A stretch of 64,000 nucleotides of DNA from Nitrospirota bacterium. Lineage in GTDB: Bacteria > Nitrospirota > Nitrospiria > SBBL01 > JAADHI01. Positions 52,964 through 62,113 of the stretch are shown here, piece by piece. Position 1 is the stretch's first letter. The number at the start of each line of letters is the position of its first letter. Where the stretch lies: positions 1 through 64,000 of the forward strand of contig JAJDBX010000042.1 in the NCBI GenBank assembly GCA_029261135.1. Direction: 5' to 3'. A program made the translations under genes and the position numbers. The notes under the pieces were generated by a model. That model saw only the letters and a program-made list of their open reading frames with translations. It made no database searches and was not told the DNA's origin.

Positions 52964-53285
52964 AACCCACCGGCCTGATATAGAGATCAATATGAATAAA
53001 GAGACAATGTAATCAATACACATATTTTAAGAATCCAAACTTGGAGGACTCTATGAGAAGCGTTCTTATTAACAATAACAGCAATTCTCTCTTTAATTGT
53101 TTTTATATCCTTCACCTTTTCTCTCATGGATCGATGACTGCCAATAGCATCCGTTTTTGGCTTAAAACAAGGTAAAAAAAAGTATTCAAGACACACGGGC
53201 TTATTCAGAAAAAGTCTCAAACTTGAATCTATTTTTGATGACTGATATGCTAACAAGGTTGAAAACTTCTGGATTCATTGAGCCC
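52964..53285. other. Intergenic stretch with possible gene debris and the cus promoter
   Basis: No intact gene is visible. GGAGG followed by an ATG at 53053 opens a 40-codon frame ending at 53175. In the adjacent frame the same DNA reads TITAILSLIVFISFTFSLMD, a membrane helix, so a frameshifted relic of a small membrane protein is possible. The promoter for the efflux operon lies at the right end. Confidence 0.35.
53223..53251 (+). promoter_or_regulatory. Sigma70-like promoter for the cus efflux operon
   Basis: TTGAAT, a 17-base spacer and TATGCT, four of six matches each. The start is expected near 53258, 28 bases ahead of the first gene. I found no clear CueR- or CusR-type dyad in the spacer. 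Confidence 0.4.
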
Positions 53286-53702
53286 ATGAAAAAACCATTC
53301 TGGCATCGCACAATTTTTTGGACTGTCATTCTGAGCTTTAGTTTTATGCTGACTGGAAAGGCGATCGCCTGTCTCTCTCCCTCCATAATGGAAATGAGCC
53401 AGGGGAAAGCGATGGACTGCTGCATGGAACGGTGCCGGATGGAGACGACCCACGAAGAAGCGCAAAAGGCATGTGAGCAAAGCCGTCATGCACTGAGTCC
53501 GAAAGAGACCCTTTCAAGCCATCACGATACTTGTGACAACTCGCTTGTAACAATCTTGTCGGATATCAGTCCGCTCCTTCTCTTTTCTTCACCCCTACTT
53601 GAGCCGATTGATCGTATAAAACAGCTTCAGACCGAAGTCATTCTTTTGCGACATTATCCTTCTGTTCAGATTTACACTTCGATACAAACCTTTCTAATTT
53701 AG
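53286..53702 (+). CDS. Small exported Cys/His/Met-rich protein upstream of the metal exporter
   Basis: About 138 residues from the ATG at 53286 (a longer frame to 53223 would contain the promoter). The signal peptide or N-terminal helix is TIFWTVILSFSFMLTGKAIA. It is followed by Cys- and Met-containing MEMSQGKAMDCCMERCRMET and SSHHDTCDNS. A second hydrophobic stretch follows. Such short cysteine-rich exported proteins often precede CusC/CzcC genes and may bind copper or silver in the periplasm. I do not recognise a named family. Confidence 0.65.
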   Translation: MKKPFWHRTIFWTVILSFSFMLTGKAIACLSPSIMEMSQGKAMDCCMERCRMETTHEEAQKACEQSRHALSPKETLSSHHDTCDNSLVTILSDISPLLLFSSPLLEPIDRIKQLQTEVILLRHYPSVQIYTSIQTFLI

Positions 53703-53817
53703 ACCTCTCATTTAAATTTCAAAACCTTGTTTTTGTCCATGCGCTTTCCGTATTGCGCTATGTCGCACCGGATGAACAACATCTTTCGTCCATTTTATGT
53801 CAAGAAGAGGATGCACC

Positions 53818-55080
53818 ATGAAATATTTTTGGATACTAGCATTTTTTCTGATTTTGATATTTTTGACCACCCTGTTTCCGGTAAAAGGGGAAGCGCAGGA
53901 GACACTTCTTTTATCCGCATTGATTGAGGAGGCGCTTGAGGCCAATCCAAATATTATTGCCGCCAAGGCCGCGTGGGAAGCCCAAAAAGCACGCATTGAT
54001 CGAGTAAATGTCTTGGATGATCCAGAGCTCGGTTTCGACACCTGGAATATTCCAAATAACCTTGATTTGAGCTTGACACGCAACTGGATTTTTTTTGCCA
54101 AACAGCGTTTCCCGGCGGCAGGCACTTTGAATCTAAGGGCAAAAGCCGAAGAAACAGAAGCGACGCGGGTCGAAACCCAAATCAGCATTACAGTCCGATC
54201 CATCATGGCGACGGTCAAAATTGCTTATCACGATCTCTATTTAGCGCACAAAGCCATAGAGGTAAATGCGGAGCATATCGATATTTTGAACCGTTTTGAG
54301 GCCATCGCTGAGATCAAGTACCAAACTGGCGCAGTGTCCGAACAAGATTTGCTGAAGGCACGAGTCGCCTTAGCGCGTTTGGAAAATGAGCAAGTCACTC
54401 TTGAACAGCGCTTACATACTGCACGCGCAGCTTTAAATACAGTGCTAAACCGTTCTCCACGTTCGCCACTGGTCTTACCGGAAGATTTGAGGCTGATTGC
54501 TCTGCCTTCCGATTTCGGTATCTTAGAAGGCAGAGCGCTCAGTGCCCAACCGGAATTAAAAGCGGCCAAAGCAGCGATTAAGCGAAGCGAGCAGGAAATT
54601 GCGCTGGCTAAGCTTAAATTTTCACCAGACTATCAAGTGACCGTCAAGCGATTTCAAAATCGAGGCACACCCCAACCGAGTGGATGGGGCATTTCGGCCA
54701 GCATCAACCTCCCGTGGTTTTTTCATCAAAAACACGATCAACACATTAAGGAGACACAACACAGAGTCATGCGGCAAGACGCTTTGTACGAAAACCTGAA
54801 AGATCAAACCCGATTTGTCATTGAAGATTTACTTGTGAAGATTAAAACGGCAAAACGATTGGCCGAGCTTTTTCAGGACAATGTGATTCCACAGGCCGAG
54901 CAGTCGGTAGCCTCGGCTGAAGTAGGTTATCAGACTGACCAGGTAGATTTTCTGGACCTGCTTGAAAGTCAGCGGCAGTTAGTGACTTTTCGTCTTGAGT
55001 ATTTCCGTGCTGTGACACTGCAAAACCAGGAAGTCGCGCGCTTGGAACGGGTTCTTGGATCAGACATATCGGATGACTAA
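53818..55080 (+). CDS. TolC-family outer-membrane efflux protein (CusC/CzcC-like)
   Basis: About 420 residues from the ATG at 53818 (AGAGGA upstream). The signal peptide is FWILAFFLILIFLTTLFPVKG. Two OEP (PF02321) halves rich in long amphipathic helices follow (ALIEEALEANPNIIAAKAAW, RLENEQVTLEQRLHTARAAL, DFLDLLESQRQLVTF). It forms the outer-membrane channel of the tripartite pump. The next gene starts 28 bases downstream. Confidence 0.92.
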   Translation: MKYFWILAFFLILIFLTTLFPVKGEAQETLLLSALIEEALEANPNIIAAKAAWEAQKARIDRVNVLDDPELGFDTWNIPNNLDLSLTRNWIFFAKQRFPAAGTLNLRAKAEETEATRVETQISITVRSIMATVKIAYHDLYLAHKAIEVNAEHIDILNRFEAIAEIKYQTGAVSEQDLLKARVALARLENEQVTLEQRLHTARAALNTVLNRSPRSPLVLPEDLRLIALPSDFGILEGRALSAQPELKAAKAAIKRSEQEIALAKLKFSPDYQVTVKRFQNRGTPQPSGWGISASINLPWFFHQKHDQHIKETQHRVMRQDALYENLKDQTRFVIEDLLVKIKTAKRLAELFQDNVIPQAEQSVASAEVGYQTDQVDFLDLLESQRQLVTFRLEYFRAVTLQNQEVARLERVLGSDISDD

Positions 55081-55108
55081 AAATAATAAAACTAAATGGA
55101 GGTCTAAA

Positions 55109-56683
55109 ATGAAACGATCTTTTTTTGTGGCACTACTCATTTTTGTTGTTTTGAATGCGAGTTCTAATGGGCGCGCTGCCTTTGCTCAAATGGATCAGAT
55201 GAAGGACATGGGCGGTAAAAAAATAAAGATGCCCATGAAACAAAGCGCATCCGGCAATAAAACGCCCGAAGGGCAGGTGCCAGTCATGCTCACGCCGCAC
55301 AAACAAAAACTGGTGGGCGTAAAGACCCGGATTGTGTCTCAAAAACCCATGAAGAAGATGATCCGCACCATCGGTCGTGTGGACTACAACGAACGGACTT
55401 TAACAACAGTCACCACCAAAATCGAAGGCTGGATTGAAGATCTCTCTGTGGATGCAACTGGCATGGCAATCAAAAAAGGCAAACCGCTCTATTCAATCTA
55501 CAGCCCGAAATTGCTTCAAACACAGGAAGAATACCTCCTGGCCTTTAAAGCACAAAAAAAAATGAAACGCATCAAGGATGGGGGAGGCCTAGCCTCTGCC
55601 AGTCGCAGACGGCTGCTGCTTTGGGATGTGACGGAGACACAGGTGCGCGATCTGGAAAAACGCGGCAAGGTCATTCGCGCCTTGCCCGTGCTTTCCCCCG
55701 CCAGCGGTATTGTAACGGAAAAAATGGCCCTAAGCGGCATGTATGTCAAACCCGGCATGGCGCTTTATAAAATTGCAGACCTCTCAAAAGTCTGGGTTCT
55801 GGCTGATATCTACGAACATGAATTGCCCTGGGTCAAAAAAGGACAAATCGCCGAGGTCACGCTGGCCGCTTTTCCCGGTCAAGTATTCGAGGGGGAAGTC
55901 ACCTACATCTACCCCTATTTGAATGAAAACACGCGCACAGCAACCCTTCGCATCGAACTCAAAAATAAAGAGGGCCAACTCAAACCCGGCATGTACGCGA
56001 ATGTGGTTTTTTCTGCGGCAGCAACAGAAGGCCTTCTTGTGCCGGAAAGTGCCGTGTTGGATTCAGGGCTGCGGCAAGTGGCTTTTGTGGCGAAGGCGGG
56101 CGGTGTATTTGAGCCTCGTGTGGTTCGGATCGGCAAGCGCTTAAACCATGAAGTTCAGGTCTTAGCGGGTTTGGCTGAAGGTGAAGAGGTCGTCACACAC
56201 GGTACATTTTTGATCGATTCTGAAAGTAAAATGATGGCCTCCATGGAAGGCATGATGGGTCTCGTGGGCATGGGCGACTGGAAAATGGAAGGCTCCAAAA
56301 TGGGCGGCATGGATATGCAAATGGGTCAGGGGGAAATGATGATGGCGCAAGCCGACCCCTCCCCTGAACAATTGACTGTAGATGGTCTGAAGTTGCAACT
56401 GAGTACTGAACCCGCGAAACCGATCCGGGGAGACGTCACACTTCATCTCAAAATCTCGGAAGCCGCTGGCCAGGCTGTGAGCGACGCAAGGGTCTCCTTC
56501 ACTTATACGATGGCCATGCCGGGCATGTCCGTAGAAACGGTCAAGACCAAAGCGGGTAAAACGGGTATATACGTGGGAAAGGCCTTTCTGGGTATGAATG
56601 GAGATTGGCAGACCGAGTGGACGGTTTCACGTCCCAATCAATCTCCGGTGAAAGCCAAGTTTACAGTTCGCGTAGGAGGATGA
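55109..56683 (+). CDS. cusB: RND periplasmic adaptor (CusB-like) with Met-rich segments and C-terminal YtkA/FixH-like domain
   Basis: About 524 residues from the ATG at 55109, with GGAGG upstream. After the signal, residues 20-60 are Met/Lys-rich (MDQMKDMGGKKIKMPMKQ). A membrane-fusion-protein core follows: RTIGRVDYNERTLTTVTTKI, LAPS-type hairpin, and VWVLADIYEHELPWVKKGQI. A second Met-rich linker (MEGMMGLVGMGDWKMEGSKM and beyond) leads into a C-terminal immunoglobulin-like domain with YTMAMPGMSVETVKTKAGK and GDWQTEWTVSRP, resembling YtkA/FixH domains. The added domain makes it longer than E. coli CusB. Met-rich parts indicate Cu(I)/Ag(I) binding. Confidence 0.92.
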   Translation: MKRSFFVALLIFVVLNASSNGRAAFAQMDQMKDMGGKKIKMPMKQSASGNKTPEGQVPVMLTPHKQKLVGVKTRIVSQKPMKKMIRTIGRVDYNERTLTTVTTKIEGWIEDLSVDATGMAIKKGKPLYSIYSPKLLQTQEEYLLAFKAQKKMKRIKDGGGLASASRRRLLLWDVTETQVRDLEKRGKVIRALPVLSPASGIVTEKMALSGMYVKPGMALYKIADLSKVWVLADIYEHELPWVKKGQIAEVTLAAFPGQVFEGEVTYIYPYLNENTRTATLRIELKNKEGQLKPGMYANVVFSAAATEGLLVPESAVLDSGLRQVAFVAKAGGVFEPRVVRIGKRLNHEVQVLAGLAEGEEVVTHGTFLIDSESKMMASMEGMMGLVGMGDWKMEGSKMGGMDMQMGQGEMMMAQADPSPEQLTVDGLKLQLSTEPAKPIRGDVTLHLKISEAAGQAVSDARVSFTYTMAMPGMSVETVKTKAGKTGIYVGKAFLGMNGDWQTEWTVSRPNQSPVKAKFTVRVGG

Positions 56684-56684
56684 A

Positions 56685-59600
56685 ATGATTGAACGGATCA
56701 TTGAAGCCTGCGGGCGCAATCGTTTCATGGTTTTTCTGGGTGTCTTTTTTTTCTCTGCCTGGGGAATTTGGGCAATGAACCGTATTCCGCTGGACGCCAT
56801 TCCCGATCTCTCCGACGTGCAGGTCATCGTCTTCACCGACTGGCCGGGACGCAGCCCCACGCTTATTGAGGATCAAATCACCTATCCCATCGTCACGGCC
56901 ATGACCGCCGCGCCGAAGGTAAAATACGCACGCGGGCAGTCATTCCTGGGGCTTTCCTTTGTGAATGTAGTCTTTGAAGACGGCACCGACATGTACTGGG
57001 CGCGGAGCCGCGTGATGGAATACATGCAAGGGGTCACGGGCAAGCTGCCGGAAGGCGTCACGCCGACCTTGGGACCGGACGCCACAGGCGTCGGCTGGGT
57101 TTTTGAATATGCCCTCGTCGATGAATCGGGCGACCACGAACTATGGGAATTGACGTCTTTTCAGGATTGGACCTTGCGCTACTGGCTGCAAGCCGTCCCC
57201 GGTGTGGCCGAGGTCGCCACCATCGGCGGCATGGTCAAGCAGTATCAAATTACACTCGATCCCAACAAACTTCTGGCCTATGACATCCCCTTAAAAACAG
57301 TGATTCAGGCCGTTCGAGAGAGCAACAACGATGTCGGCGGACGGGTCGTCGAGCTTTCGGAGCGGGAATACATGTTGCGCGGCCTGGGTTATATCGAAAC
57401 CTTGGATGATCTGCGTGATATTGCGCTGGCCTTGCGGGATGACGGCACACCAGTCTTTTTGGGGGATGTCGCAGGAGTGCAACTCGGGCCGGACATGCGG
57501 CGGGGGCTTGCAGATCTGGACGGCGAAGGCGAAGTGGTCGGCGGCGTCGTGGTCATGCGTTTTGGAGAAAACGCCTTAAACGTCATCGAAGGCGTGAAAG
57601 CCAAGATCAAAGAAATCGAGACCTCATTGCCCAAGGGCGTGAAAATTGTCACGACTTATGACCGATCCGATCTCATTTACGGGGCCATCGACACGCTGAA
57701 GGAAAAACTGGTCGAGATTACTCTTGTCGTCAGCGTCATCTCCGTACTGTTTCTTTTTCATTTCCGGTCCGCGCTCGTGGCGATATTAACGCTTCCCGTC
57801 GCGATTTTGATTTCCTTCATCGCAATGTATTATTTGGGTTTAAGCTCCAACGTCATGTCCCTGGGCGGCATCGCGATCGCCGTCGGCGCGATGGTCGACG
57901 CCGCCATCGTCATGATCGAAAACGCCCACAGCCGATTGGAGCAGCAGCCCGAGGCCGACCGCACCACAGTCATCATCGAAGCCGTAAAAGAACTGGGACG
58001 CCCGCTCTTTTTTTCGCTGCTCATCATCACCATTTCCTTCATGCCGGTTTTCACGCTCGAATCACAGGAAGGACGACTGTTTAAACCCTTGGCTTATACC
58101 AAAACCTTTGCCATGTTTTTTGCCGCCATCGTGTCAATTACCCTGGTTCCAGCACTCATGACCCTGCTGATTCGCGGGAAAATATCACCGGCGTCCAAAA
58201 ACCCTGCCAACCGCATCCTCGTGTGGCTGTATCGTCCCTTTTTAAAAAGCGTACTGCGTTTTCGTGTTATCACGCTCATTTTGGCTCTCGTTGCACTTGG
58301 CGTGACCGTACCTGTCTTTAAAGAATTGGGTTCCGAATTCATGCCACCGCTCAATGAAGGCACGATGTTATACATGCCGACGACCCTGCCGGGGCTTTCC
58401 ATCCGCAAGGCCAAGGCCATTTTGCAGAAGCAGGACAAGATGTTGAAGGCCTTTCCGGAGGTCGCACATGTGTTTGGAAAAATCGGCCGGGCCAAGACCT
58501 CGACCGACCCCGCGCCGCTCAACATGGTGGAAACCGTTGTTACTTTTAAACCGCGCGATCAATGGCGACCGGGACTCACCTGGGACAATCTTATCGCCGA
58601 AATGGATGCCAAACTGCAATTTCCCGGCATGCCCAATATTTGGTGGATGCCCATTCAAACCCGAAATGAGATGTTGGCCACCGGCATACGCAGTACCCTC
58701 GGCATTAAAATTTTGGGCCCAGATTTGGCCGAAATTGAAACTATCGGGCTGAAGATCGAGGGACTTTTGAAAACTTCGGGAGCGCGTTCCGTTTTTGCCG
58801 AACGTGTAACCGGCGGTTATTACATCGATTTTAAAATCAAACGCCGGGAGGCCGCGCGTTACGGCCTGCGGGTGAAAGACCTCAACGACGTCATCGAATC
58901 GGCCATCGGCGGTAAAAACATTTCTCAAACGGTGGAGGGCCGCGAGCGTTATCCCATCAATGTGCGTTATGCGCGTGAACTGCGGGACGACCCCGAATCG
59001 TTACGCCGGGTCTTGGTTGCCACGCCCGGCGGCGCGCAGATCCCCCTTGGACAAGTGGCCGAAATCGCCATCAATCAAGGGCCACCCATGGTGCGGGATG
59101 AAAACGGTTCGCTGGCAGGCTTTGTCTTTGTGGATGGCGTGAGCGGCGATCTCGGTACTTTTGTCGAGATCGCCAAAAAAATTGTGAGGGAAAACCTGCT
59201 TTTGCCCCCGGGTTATTCCCTGGTCTGGGCCGGACAATATCAATACATGCTGCGTGCAAAAGAAAAGTTGGCGGTGGTTGTGCCCATGACCCTGCTTATT
59301 ATTTTTATCATGCTCTACATCAATTTTAAGTCCATCGCCCGAAGCATGATCATCCTTTTTAGTGTGCCCTTCGCTTTAATCGGCGGGATTTGGGCACTGA
59401 AATACCTCGATTACAACATGAGTGTCGCTGTCTGGGTCGGGATGATTGCCTTGGCTGGCGTTGCCTCTGAGATGGGCGTGGTGATGCTTACATTTTTGGA
59501 CGAAGCCCTTGCACGAGAAAAAAAAGCAATAGGAAAATCCGAACAGATCAACTTAAAAGAGACGATCATGAGTGGGGCGATAAAACGTGTGCGTCCCATC

Positions 59601-59807
59601 ATGATGACCGCCACAACGACGTTCTTAGGTCTGATCCCCATTCTCTGGAGCACGGGAACCGGCGCTGATGTCATGAAGCGGATTGCCGCACCCATGGTTG
59701 GAGGAATGATCACGGCAACAATCTTGACCCTGTTGATAATCCCAGCGATCTATTCGCTTTTTCAAGGGTGGCAATTGCGAGAGAAAATAGCAGATGGGCC
59801 GAAGTAA
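56685..59807 (+). CDS. cusA: Heavy-metal RND transporter, Cu(I)/Ag(I) type (CusA)
   Basis: A 1040-residue inner-membrane proton-driven pump starting one base after the cusB stop. MLYMPTTLPG, APLNMVETVVTFKP and RNEMLATGIRS place Met at the three positions that bind Cu/Ag in E. coli CusA (LLYMPSTLPG, LEMVETT, IDMLSTG), favouring copper/silver over zinc. Transmembrane blocks such as SLGGIAIAVGAMVDAAIVMI and GMIALAGVASEMGVVMLTFL have the charged relay residues. The first four fifths are strikingly GC-rich compared with flanking genes (42 of 60 bases G/C at 57181-57240 against 18 of 60 at 53821-53880). Confidence 0.95.
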   Translation: MIERIIEACGRNRFMVFLGVFFFSAWGIWAMNRIPLDAIPDLSDVQVIVFTDWPGRSPTLIEDQITYPIVTAMTAAPKVKYARGQSFLGLSFVNVVFEDGTDMYWARSRVMEYMQGVTGKLPEGVTPTLGPDATGVGWVFEYALVDESGDHELWELTSFQDWTLRYWLQAVPGVAEVATIGGMVKQYQITLDPNKLLAYDIPLKTVIQAVRESNNDVGGRVVELSEREYMLRGLGYIETLDDLRDIALALRDDGTPVFLGDVAGVQLGPDMRRGLADLDGEGEVVGGVVVMRFGENALNVIEGVKAKIKEIETSLPKGVKIVTTYDRSDLIYGAIDTLKEKLVEITLVVSVISVLFLFHFRSALVAILTLPVAILISFIAMYYLGLSSNVMSLGGIAIAVGAMVDAAIVMIENAHSRLEQQPEADRTTVIIEAVKELGRPLFFSLLIITISFMPVFTLESQEGRLFKPLAYTKTFAMFFAAIVSITLVPALMTLLIRGKISPASKNPANRILVWLYRPFLKSVLRFRVITLILALVALGVTVPVFKELGSEFMPPLNEGTMLYMPTTLPGLSIRKAKAILQKQDKMLKAFPEVAHVFGKIGRAKTSTDPAPLNMVETVVTFKPRDQWRPGLTWDNLIAEMDAKLQFPGMPNIWWMPIQTRNEMLATGIRSTLGIKILGPDLAEIETIGLKIEGLLKTSGARSVFAERVTGGYYIDFKIKRREAARYGLRVKDLNDVIESAIGGKNISQTVEGRERYPINVRYARELRDDPESLRRVLVATPGGAQIPLGQVAEIAINQGPPMVRDENGSLAGFVFVDGVSGDLGTFVEIAKKIVRENLLLPPGYSLVWAGQYQYMLRAKEKLAVVVPMTLLIIFIMLYINFKSIARSMIILFSVPFALIGGIWALKYLDYNMSVAVWVGMIALAGVASEMGVVMLTFLDEALAREKKAIGKSEQINLKETIMSGAIKRVRPIMMTATTTFLGLIPILWSTGTGADVMKRIAAPMVGGMITATILTLLIIPAIYSLFQGWQLREKIADGPK

Positions 59808-60280
59808 AAAGAATATGCCGAGATAAAAAACGAGAGATTTTTTTTTCGACAGGTTAATCCTTTTTGCTTGCGGCATCATGGGTAAAAACTTCCGGAAAGT
59901 GTGATTTTGATATCTTCTAATCTGGGAACCCATCTATCAGACTCCCCATGATTTACAGGAAACGATAAAAATAAATCTAGGCCATATCGGTTCTTTGGAT
60001 CTCTGTTTCAGAGAATGCAGACATCTTTGCTGACAATTCAATCGTCTATCTTGGGAATATGGAGAAAGTGCTTGAGCCATGAGAAAGCAAAGGTTTATAC
60101 TTCTCTATTCTAGCCTAAAAAAGCCAACTGATTACGGCAGGCTTTCAGGATACACGATCATTGAATATCCTTCCTTTTTGGATAAATGGATTTCAATATC
60201 GTATGGGTACTAAAACTTTGAAATAAAACCAAATACAGCTCAAAGAACGGACTGTATTTCATATGAAAAAGGAGCGCATC
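59808..60280. other. 473-base gap with no recognisable gene
   Basis: Just after cusA there is a nine-T run (59838-59846) preceded by AAAAAACGAGAG, a weak terminator candidate. The remainder is AT-rich with no coding pattern I trust and no clear dyad or sigma70 promoter for the peroxiredoxin, although its promoter must lie here. Confidence 0.4.
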
Positions 60281-60916
60281 ATGGGACTACGATTGGGAGA
60301 TGAAGCGCCGGATTTTTCGGCGGAAACGACAGAAGGCAAGATCAATTTTCACGAATGGCTGGGGGACAGTTGGGGGATTCTTTTTTCTCATCCCAAAGAC
60401 TTCACGCCTGTCTGTACCACAGAGTTGGGCACAGTGGCCAAAATTGTACCTGAGCTAAAAGAACGGAATGTCAAGGTATTGGCCGTCAGCGTCGATTCAC
60501 TGGATGATCACATCGCTTGGATCAAAGATATCAATGAAACGCAGGACACGACAGTGGGTTTTCCGATCATTGCCGACCCTGAAAAGAAAGTCGCAAATTT
60601 ATACGACATGATCCACCCCAATGCCCTCGACAATATGACAGTTCGCTCGGTCTTTATTATCGGTCCTGATAAGAAAATCAAGCTGACTCTAACCTATCCG
60701 GCCTCTGCGGGACGAAATTTTGATGAAATACGACGTGTGGTCGATTCTCTGCAATTGACAGCCGAGTATTCAGTCGCAACCCCGGCGAACTGGAAGGATG
60801 GGGATGACGTCATTATCGCCCCTGCTGTGAGCGATGAACAGATTCCCTCAAAGTTTCCAAAAGGGCACAAGGTTATCAAACCCTACTTGAGATACACACC
60901 TCAACCCAATAAGTAG
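60281..60916 (+). CDS. 1-Cys peroxiredoxin (Prx6 type)
   Basis: About 211 residues from the ATG at 60281, since AAGGAG lies six bases before it; an ATG at 60263 would place that site inside the gene. FSHPKDFTPVCTTELGTVAK has the peroxidatic Cys in PVCTTE. GRNFDEIRRVVDSLQLTAEY and the long C-terminal PANWKDGDDVIIAPAVSDEQ are typical of Prx6-like enzymes. It reduces hydrogen peroxide and organic hydroperoxides in the cytoplasm. It is a monocistronic gene, bounded by a hairpin. Confidence 0.95.
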   Translation: MGLRLGDEAPDFSAETTEGKINFHEWLGDSWGILFSHPKDFTPVCTTELGTVAKIVPELKERNVKVLAVSVDSLDDHIAWIKDINETQDTTVGFPIIADPEKKVANLYDMIHPNALDNMTVRSVFIIGPDKKIKLTLTYPASAGRNFDEIRRVVDSLQLTAEYSVATPANWKDGDDVIIAPAVSDEQIPSKFPKGHKVIKPYLRYTPQPNK

Positions 60917-60928
60917 AGTCTGAAAAAA

Positions 60929-60967
60929 TTTAACCGGGGGCCGTGAGTTCAACGGCTCCCGGTTAAA
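60929..60967. terminator. 16-bp hairpin after the peroxiredoxin gene
   Basis: TTTAACCGGG-G-GCCGT / 7-base loop / ACGGC-T-CCCGGTTAAA pairs over 16 bp with one G-T. On the plus strand it is followed by AACCC rather than a T-run. On the minus strand it is followed by TTTTTT. It probably ends the peroxiredoxin message, but its classical terminator orientation is the opposite strand. Confidence 0.6.
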
Positions 60968-61055
60968 AACCCTCTCAGGGAACGCTGTTTCCAAAGTCAT
61001 CTCATTTCTTGTACGCCATCCTGAACTGTCCCTCCCTTGACGACGACAAGGATTC

Positions 61056-61085
61056 TTGACACAGAATAAAGCATTACTGTATCGT
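61056..61085 (+). promoter_or_regulatory. Sigma70-like promoter for the ABC transporter operon
   Basis: A perfect TTGACA, an 18-base spacer and TATCGT (four of six). The expected start is near 61092, giving a leader of about 47 bases to the first ABC gene. Confidence 0.5.
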
Positions 61086-61138
61086 TCTCGGTCGGTGTTC
61101 GCTTGATAAAATGGCCTTTTTTAATATAGGGACTCAAT

Positions 61139-62113
61139 ATGATTTCGGTTGAAGGACTCGGAAAACGATACGGGGACGTCATTGCCATTGATGACGTCAA
61201 TTTCAGTGTCGGAAAAGGGGAAGTCCTCGCTTTTTTAGGGCCGAATGGCGCAGGTAAAACAACGACGATGCGCATCCTCACCTGTTTCATGCCCGCAAGC
61301 AGTGGCACAGCAAGCATCGCCGGATATGATATTTTTGAAGCGCCCATGGAGGTCAAACGCCGCATCGGGTATCTGCCGGAAACCCCACCCCTTTACCAAG
61401 AAATGACGGTCACCGAATACCTCATCTTTGTCGCTAAAATAAAAGGGCTTTCACAAAGCAATCGAAAAAAAGGACTCATTGGCGCACTTGAAAAAACAGG
61501 CCTAAGCGACGTTTCTAAACGCTTGATCGGAAATCTATCCAAAGGCTACCGACAACGGGTCGGACTGGCCCAGGCCCTCATTCACAACCCTGAGGTTCTC
61601 ATTTTGGATGAGCCGACTGTGGGACTTGATCCACGGCAAATTATCGAAATCCGCGAATTGATTAAAGGCTTGGCCCTTGAGCATACCATTATTTTATCGA
61701 CACACATTTTACCGGAAGCCACTGAAGTCGCCCAAAAAATTGTGATCATTAACCGGGGTCGCATTGTCGCCGTTGATTCACAGGAACACCTTTCATCTCA
61801 GGTGCGAAAATCTGAAAAAATGTCACTTCGTGTCCGCAGTCATCACCCCGATATCTCAGGAAAAATTAAATCGATAACGGGTGTCCTTCGGGTCACGCCT
61901 CAAGCGGATTCAAATGATCTGGGCTTAGGGTTTATCGTAGAATCAAACCTTGGGGACGATATCAGAGATAAAGTCGCAAAAGTTGTCGTCGAAGCCGGAT
62001 GGGGTTTGTTGGAAATGAAGCCACTCAAATTGAGCTTAGAAGACGTGTTTCTCAAACTCACGACTGAGGAAACACTTGAAACAATACCGCACACTGAACA
62101 GGTTGCTTTATGA
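61139..62113 (+). CDS. ABC transporter ATP-binding protein (GldA-like)
   Basis: A 324-residue protein. Walker A FLGPNGAGKTTTMRILTCF, Q-loop region GYLPETPPLYQEMTVTEYL, signature LSKGYRQRVGLAQALI, Walker B VLILDEPTVGLDP and the switch His in LSTHILPEATEV are all present. A C-terminal 90-residue extension is typical of ABC-2 ATPases. With the following permease and GldG-like gene it forms the three-gene GldA-GldF-GldG-type exporter found in many non-gliding bacteria; the substrate is unknown. It overlaps the permease by ATGA. Confidence 0.93.
   Translation: MISVEGLGKRYGDVIAIDDVNFSVGKGEVLAFLGPNGAGKTTTMRILTCFMPASSGTASIAGYDIFEAPMEVKRRIGYLPETPPLYQEMTVTEYLIFVAKIKGLSQSNRKKGLIGALEKTGLSDVSKRLIGNLSKGYRQRVGLAQALIHNPEVLILDEPTVGLDPRQIIEIRELIKGLALEHTIILSTHILPEATEVAQKIVIINRGRIVAVDSQEHLSSQVRKSEKMSLRVRSHHPDISGKIKSITGVLRVTPQADSNDLGLGFIVESNLGDDIRDKVAKVVVEAGWGLLEMKPLKLSLEDVFLKLTTEETLETIPHTEQVAL

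Noticed and set aside
53053-53175. 40-codon frame with a good GGAGG site
   Set aside because: The peptide looks non-coding in that frame, while the next frame encodes a membrane helix. It is treated as probable debris instead of a gene.
56882-59259. Many long minus-strand frames opposite cusA
   Set aside because: They are a by-product of the GC-rich codon use in cusA; none has a recognisable product.
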